A DNA stretch of 64,000 nucleotides from assembly GCF_024195295.1 (NCBI RefSeq), contig NZ_JAMFTH010000003.1:193501-257500 (forward strand), in the 5' to 3' direction. This document shows, one piece after another, positions 60,677-64,000 of the stretch (positions are counted from its first letter, which is position 1; the number at the start of each line of letters is the position of its first letter). Source of the DNA: Gilvimarinus xylanilyticus. GTDB taxonomy: Bacteria > Pseudomonadota > Gammaproteobacteria > Pseudomonadales > Cellvibrionaceae. The notes under the pieces are model-generated. The model was not told where the DNA came from, ran no database searches, and saw nothing but the letters and a program-made list of their open reading frames with translations. The translations under genes and the position numbers were made by a program.

Positions 60677-62776
60677 ATGAAACCCACTTACTTTGTTTTA
60701 GCCGCTCTACCCTTGGCCGTTGCCGCCCAGGCGCAAACCGACTCGATTGAAGAGATTCTGGTAACCGCCGACTTTCGCGCAACCAACTTGAGCGAGCTGG
60801 CCACCAGCGCCACGGTCATTAATGCCGACGCCATCAACGCCCGTGGCGCCGAGCACCTAGCGCAAATTTTAAACACCGCCCCCAATGTGAATTTTTCCAC
60901 CGGCGCATCGCGCGGCCGCTTTTTTCAAATTCGCGGTATCGGTGAGCGCAGCCAATTTATTGAGCCGGTTAACCCGTCCGTTGGCCTGCTGGTCGATGGC
61001 ATAGACTTAACCGGCATTGGCGGCGCAGCAACCACGCTGGACATTGCCCAGGTGGAAATTTTGCGCGGCCCGCAGGGCACACTCTATGGTGCCAACGCCC
61101 TGGCAGGCTTAATCAATATGGTATCAGCCGCCCCCACTCAAGAGTTCAGCGGCGAAGTGAACGCCACCCTGGGCGACTACAATATTCAAACCTTAAGCGG
61201 AGCCATTAGCGGCGGGCTCACCGATACCCTGAGCGCCCGCGTCGCACTGGAGCAACACAGCTCCGACGGCTACCAGGATAACGACTACTTAAATATTGAC
61301 GACAACCAGAACATCGACGAACAAACCGCCCGCGCCAAACTGCGCTGGCAGCCCAGCGATGCGCTGCAATTGGATGTGACCGGCCTGTACGTCAATGTCG
61401 ATAACGGCTACGACGCCTTCTCTTTGGACAACACCCGCACCACCTTGTCGGATAACCCCGGCCACGACCGCGCCGAAACCTCAGCTGGCTCGGCGCGCCT
61501 GCAGTGGCGCTTAAACGATGCGGTCTCACTGGTGGCGCTGGGCAGCCACGCGCAATCGGATACCGAGTACGGTTTTGATGAAGACTGGACCTACGCGGAT
61601 ATTTGCAGTGACTTCACTTGTATTTATGACGGCTACAGCTCAACCGATAATTACCTGCGCGATATCGACAACACCACCGCCGATTTACGCCTGGTGTCCA
61701 ACAACGAACGCCACGAATTCGGTTGGGTGGCCGGTGTGTATTACCGCGACCAGAACGAGAGCTTACTGCGCCAGTACACTTATGCAAGCGGGGACTTTAC
61801 CAGCGATTTCAGCGCCGAAAACACCGCCCTGTACGGCCAGTTGGATATCCCCCTAAGCGCAGCGCTTAAACTCGTCACCGGCCTGCGCTACGAAGAGCGC
61901 AGCGCCGACTACCGCGACAGTGACGACGTAAGCTTCACCCCTGAAGACGATATGCTGGGCGGCAAGCTGGCACTGGAATACCACACCGATTCCACCTTGT
62001 ATTACGGTTTAATCTCGCGCGGTTACAAAGCGGGCGGCTTTAACAGCAACACCGCCCTGCCCGAAAGCTCGCGGGAATATCAGCCGGAATTTTTGTGGAA
62101 CTACGAAGTGGGCGCCAAGTTTGCCTCCAACGATAATCGCATCACCAGCAATATCGCCGTGTTCTACCAAGATCGCGACGACGTGCAAACCAAGCAATCG
62201 CTGCTGCAACAAATTGATGGCGACACCTGCCCCTGCAGCTTTGAGGATTACACCACCAATGCCGCCGCTGGCCACAGCTACGGCTTAGAAGTAGACATTA
62301 ATTGGCAGGCAAGCGAGGCCTTGCGCCTATTCGCAAGCCTGGGGTTGCTGCGTTCGGAATTTGATAATTTTCAAAGCTATGTTCACGCTGGAGCCAACCC
62401 CGGCGAGGGCGAGGCTTACGATTTATCCGGCCACGATTTACCCCACGCACCCCACTATCAATTTACCGCCGGTGGCGAATACTTTTTTACCGATCACTGG
62501 TTTGCACGGTTAGAGATAGAGGGCAAAGACAGCTTTTATTTCTCCAGCCGTCACGAAGCCCAGGCCGACTCTTATGAGCTGTTTAACGCCCGTCTAGGCT
62601 ATGCCACCGAGCACTGGGAGCTGGCGCTTTGGGGCCGCAATCTGACCGATGAAGACACTCAAACCCGAGGCTTTGGCGCCTTCGGCAACGACCCGCGCAA
62701 AGGTTACGACACCGAGCCCTATTATCAATTTGGCGAACCGCGCGTCGTGGGTTTGTCCGGCACTTACCGCTTTTAA
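60677..62776 (+). CDS. TonB-dependent receptor, probably for thiamine
   Basis: A 699-residue outer-membrane receptor with signal peptide (cleavage after AAQAQ near residue 20). A TonB box-like EEILVTA is followed by the plug (NTAPNVNFSTGASRGRFFQIRGIGE; VEILRGPQGTLYGANALAGLINMVS) and a 22-strand barrel ending GLSGTYRF. Riboswitch control and downstream thiamine genes point to thiamine or a precursor as substrate. TonB-dependent thiamine uptake is known from Bacteroides and predicted in marine gammaproteobacteria. Nine bases separate it from the next gene. Confidence 0.92.
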   Translation: MKPTYFVLAALPLAVAAQAQTDSIEEILVTADFRATNLSELATSATVINADAINARGAEHLAQILNTAPNVNFSTGASRGRFFQIRGIGERSQFIEPVNPSVGLLVDGIDLTGIGGAATTLDIAQVEILRGPQGTLYGANALAGLINMVSAAPTQEFSGEVNATLGDYNIQTLSGAISGGLTDTLSARVALEQHSSDGYQDNDYLNIDDNQNIDEQTARAKLRWQPSDALQLDVTGLYVNVDNGYDAFSLDNTRTTLSDNPGHDRAETSAGSARLQWRLNDAVSLVALGSHAQSDTEYGFDEDWTYADICSDFTCIYDGYSSTDNYLRDIDNTTADLRLVSNNERHEFGWVAGVYYRDQNESLLRQYTYASGDFTSDFSAENTALYGQLDIPLSAALKLVTGLRYEERSADYRDSDDVSFTPEDDMLGGKLALEYHTDSTLYYGLISRGYKAGGFNSNTALPESSREYQPEFLWNYEVGAKFASNDNRITSNIAVFYQDRDDVQTKQSLLQQIDGDTCPCSFEDYTTNAAAGHSYGLEVDINWQASEALRLFASLGLLRSEFDNFQSYVHAGANPGEGEAYDLSGHDLPHAPHYQFTAGGEYFFTDHWFARLEIEGKDSFYFSSRHEAQADSYELFNARLGYATEHWELALWGRNLTDEDTQTRGFGAFGNDPRKGYDTEPYYQFGEPRVVGLSGTYRF

Positions 62777-62785
62777 GGAAAACTT

Positions 62786-63049
62786 ATGAAACTGACCGCC
62801 GAACTGAGTATGTACCCGTTTAACGAGGAATATATTCCGCCCATTAAAGGCTTTATTGACTGGCTAAATCAGCAAGAGGGCTTGCTGGTATCCACCAAGC
62901 CCACCTGCACGATTATTACCGGCGACTATGAACGGGTAATGCATGTGCTGGGCGAAGGCATGCGCTACAGCGTTGAAACCTGGGGTAAAGCCGTGTTTGT
63001 GAGTAAATTTTTGCCTGGCTTTGAGGCCCTACCCGAGGCCGATGCGTGA
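62786..63049 (+). CDS. YkoF/MTH1187-like thiamine-binding protein
   Basis: An 87-residue ferredoxin-like-fold protein. It starts MKLTAELSMYPFNEEYIPPIKGFIDWLN and contains a GDYERVMHVLGEGMR segment, as in thiamine-binding YkoF-type single-domain proteins. AAGGA lies about seven bases upstream. It overlaps the permease gene by four bases. Binding of thiamine or its pyrimidine is inferred from family and operon. Confidence 0.8.
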   Translation: MKLTAELSMYPFNEEYIPPIKGFIDWLNQQEGLLVSTKPTCTIITGDYERVMHVLGEGMRYSVETWGKAVFVSKFLPGFEALPEADA

Positions 63050-63660
63050 GCGAAGTCAGTGAAGTCATCGCCCAAGCCTGGGCGCAGATGTCCGGCTGGG
63101 AAATAACGGCAGTCATTCTTGCGATTGCTTATCTGCTTCTGGCGGTCAAACAAAACAGTTGGTGCTGGTACTGCGCCTTTGCCAGCACAGCGATTTACAC
63201 CGCCCTGTTTTGGGATGTTCAGCTGCTAATGGAATCAGCGCTTAATGTTTACTATATGGCAATGGCGGTTTACGGTTGGTGGCAATGGCGCCACGGCGGT
63301 AGCAACGACACACAGCTGCCGGTACAACGCTGGAAGCTAAAGCAGCACAGCCTCACTCTGGCTGCCATTGCAGCGCTCACCTTAGTATCCGGCACCTTAT
63401 TAAGCCGCTATACTGAAGCGGCTTGGCCCTACGTGGATTCTTTTACCACCTGGGCCAGCGTGATTACCACCTTTATGGTAGCCCGCAAAATTTTAGAAAA
63501 CTGGCTTTACTGGATGGTTATTAACAGCACTTCGATATTTTTATTTATCGACCGCGGAATGTATTTAACCGCGCTCTTGCTGGTGTGCTATTTAATAATC
63601 TCGGTATTTGGCCTAATCAACTGGCAAAGGGATTATCGCCGACAAGCCGCCTATGGCTGA
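63046..63660 (+). CDS. pnuT: PnuC-family permease (PnuT, thiamine transporter)
   Basis: A 204-residue inner-membrane transporter with about seven helices and the PnuC core W(C)WYCAFASTAIYTALFWDVQLLMESALNVYYMAMAVYGWWQWRHGG, followed by ILENWLYWMVINSTSIFLFIDRGMYLTALL. GTG start at 63046. PnuC-family members move unphosphorylated vitamins by facilitated diffusion with kinase trapping. The riboswitch and the adjacent kinase support the thiamine-specific PnuT subtype. Confidence 0.9.
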   Translation: MSEVSEVIAQAWAQMSGWEITAVILAIAYLLLAVKQNSWCWYCAFASTAIYTALFWDVQLLMESALNVYYMAMAVYGWWQWRHGGSNDTQLPVQRWKLKQHSLTLAAIAALTLVSGTLLSRYTEAAWPYVDSFTTWASVITTFMVARKILENWLYWMVINSTSIFLFIDRGMYLTALLLVCYLIISVFGLINWQRDYRRQAAYG

Positions 63661-64000
63661 GCAGAATATTCTTCAAGCCATACTCGCGGGCTGGCGCGAT
63701 TGGCCGCTGCCACTCGACGCCCCACCGAAAGTATTGGGGCCAATTCCCGGCGGTCGTACCAATCGCAATATTCAGCTGCAGGTTCCAGGCTCGACCCGTT
63801 CGATCATTCTGCGTATCAATAACCCGCGCGGACGACACCTGGGTATTGATCGCGACGATGAAGCGCAAATTGTTCACACCGCGGCGCTGGCCGGCATTAC
63901 TCCCGAACCTATCTACCGCGATCCGGCACACCGCTTCGCGCTCTTGCCCTACGTGCAAGCCCGCACCTGGAACCCCGCGGATATGGCCAACCCCGAGCAG
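63653..64000 (+). CDS. APH-fold kinase, probable thiamine kinase, 3' cut by window
   Basis: The first 116 codons of an aminoglycoside-phosphotransferase/choline-kinase-fold protein: LGPIPGGRTNRNIQLQVPG gives the glycine loop, IILRINNPRG the ATP strand with an Arg where a Lys is often found, and DRDDEAQIVHTAALAGITPEPIYRD helix C. The catalytic half is beyond the window. It overlaps pnuT by eight bases. Trapping imported thiamine by phosphorylation (ThiK-like) is the likely role from context. Confidence 0.8.
   Translation, partial: MAEQNILQAILAGWRDWPLPLDAPPKVLGPIPGGRTNRNIQLQVPGSTRSIILRINNPRGRHLGIDRDDEAQIVHTAALAGITPEPIYRDPAHRFALLPYVQARTWNPADMANPEQ

Overview
The window looks like a chromosome segment of a marine, polysaccharide-degrading gammaproteobacterium of the Cellvibrionaceae type (Saccharophagus, Teredinibacter or Cellvibrio relatives). 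The evidence is a lipoprotein with two GH16 laminarinase domains joined by poly-serine linkers, a GH43 xylosidase, a complete Pil-Chp twitching cluster, and a housekeeping gene order known from Pseudomonas and relatives. Assignment to a genus is inference.

There are two compositional regions. From 1 to about 20.3 kb the DNA is visibly lower in GC and accessory in content. It holds a partial triosephosphate isomerase followed by class II fructose-bisphosphate aldolase and fructose-1,6-bisphosphatase, then a cytoplasmic GH43 xylosidase. Next comes a scrap zone with a 19-codon relic of umuD, a probable IS66-type relic, an orphan Phd-like antitoxin, a truncated SRAP gene and a LexA-controlled umuD next to a frameshifted umuC. 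Then come three phosphoesterases: a calcineurin-like enzyme, a small HAD nucleotidase, and a 537-residue protein in which an FCP1-like HAD domain sits between two copies of an unrecognised domain, co-transcribed with an XRE regulator. An orphan MbcA/ParS-type antitoxin follows. The region ends with a Tn7-like transposition module tnsA-tnsB-tnsC-tniQ-tnsD (12.3-19.35 kb), which has both a short TniQ and a full TnsD and no cas genes or TnsE. About 1 kb of non-coding, hairpin-rich DNA follows.

From 20.3 kb on the DNA is GC-richer and mostly core. It begins with a membrane protein with a probable pseudokinase tail, a CPA2/TrkA-N antiporter, small envelope genes, a periplasmic glutathione peroxidase and rsmE. 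Then, on the minus strand, comes pilG-pilH-pilI-pilJ-pilK-chpA-chpB-chpC (39.8 to 27.4 kb). On the plus strand are gshB, a TonB-like gene, yqgE and ruvX. pilU and pilT are on the minus strand, followed on the plus strand by yggS-proC-yggT, a dynamin-like GTPase, metX-metW, a DUF4426 gene and rdgB. Type IV pilus retraction (PilT/PilU) and its chemosensory control (Pil-Chp) are thus both encoded here. Heptamer tandem repeats lie at the 3' ends of ruvX and pilT, and a 17-copy hexamer encodes an (Ala-Glu)n tract in ChpA.

The right end holds the 1711-residue double GH16 lipoprotein, a hopJ-family gene, a hotdog-like protein, a membrane-anchored AraC regulator, and a TPP-riboswitch-controlled thiamine uptake operon: TonB-dependent receptor, YkoF-like thiamine-binding protein, PnuT-type permease, and an APH-fold kinase cut by the window end. 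No tRNA, rRNA or CRISPR array was seen.
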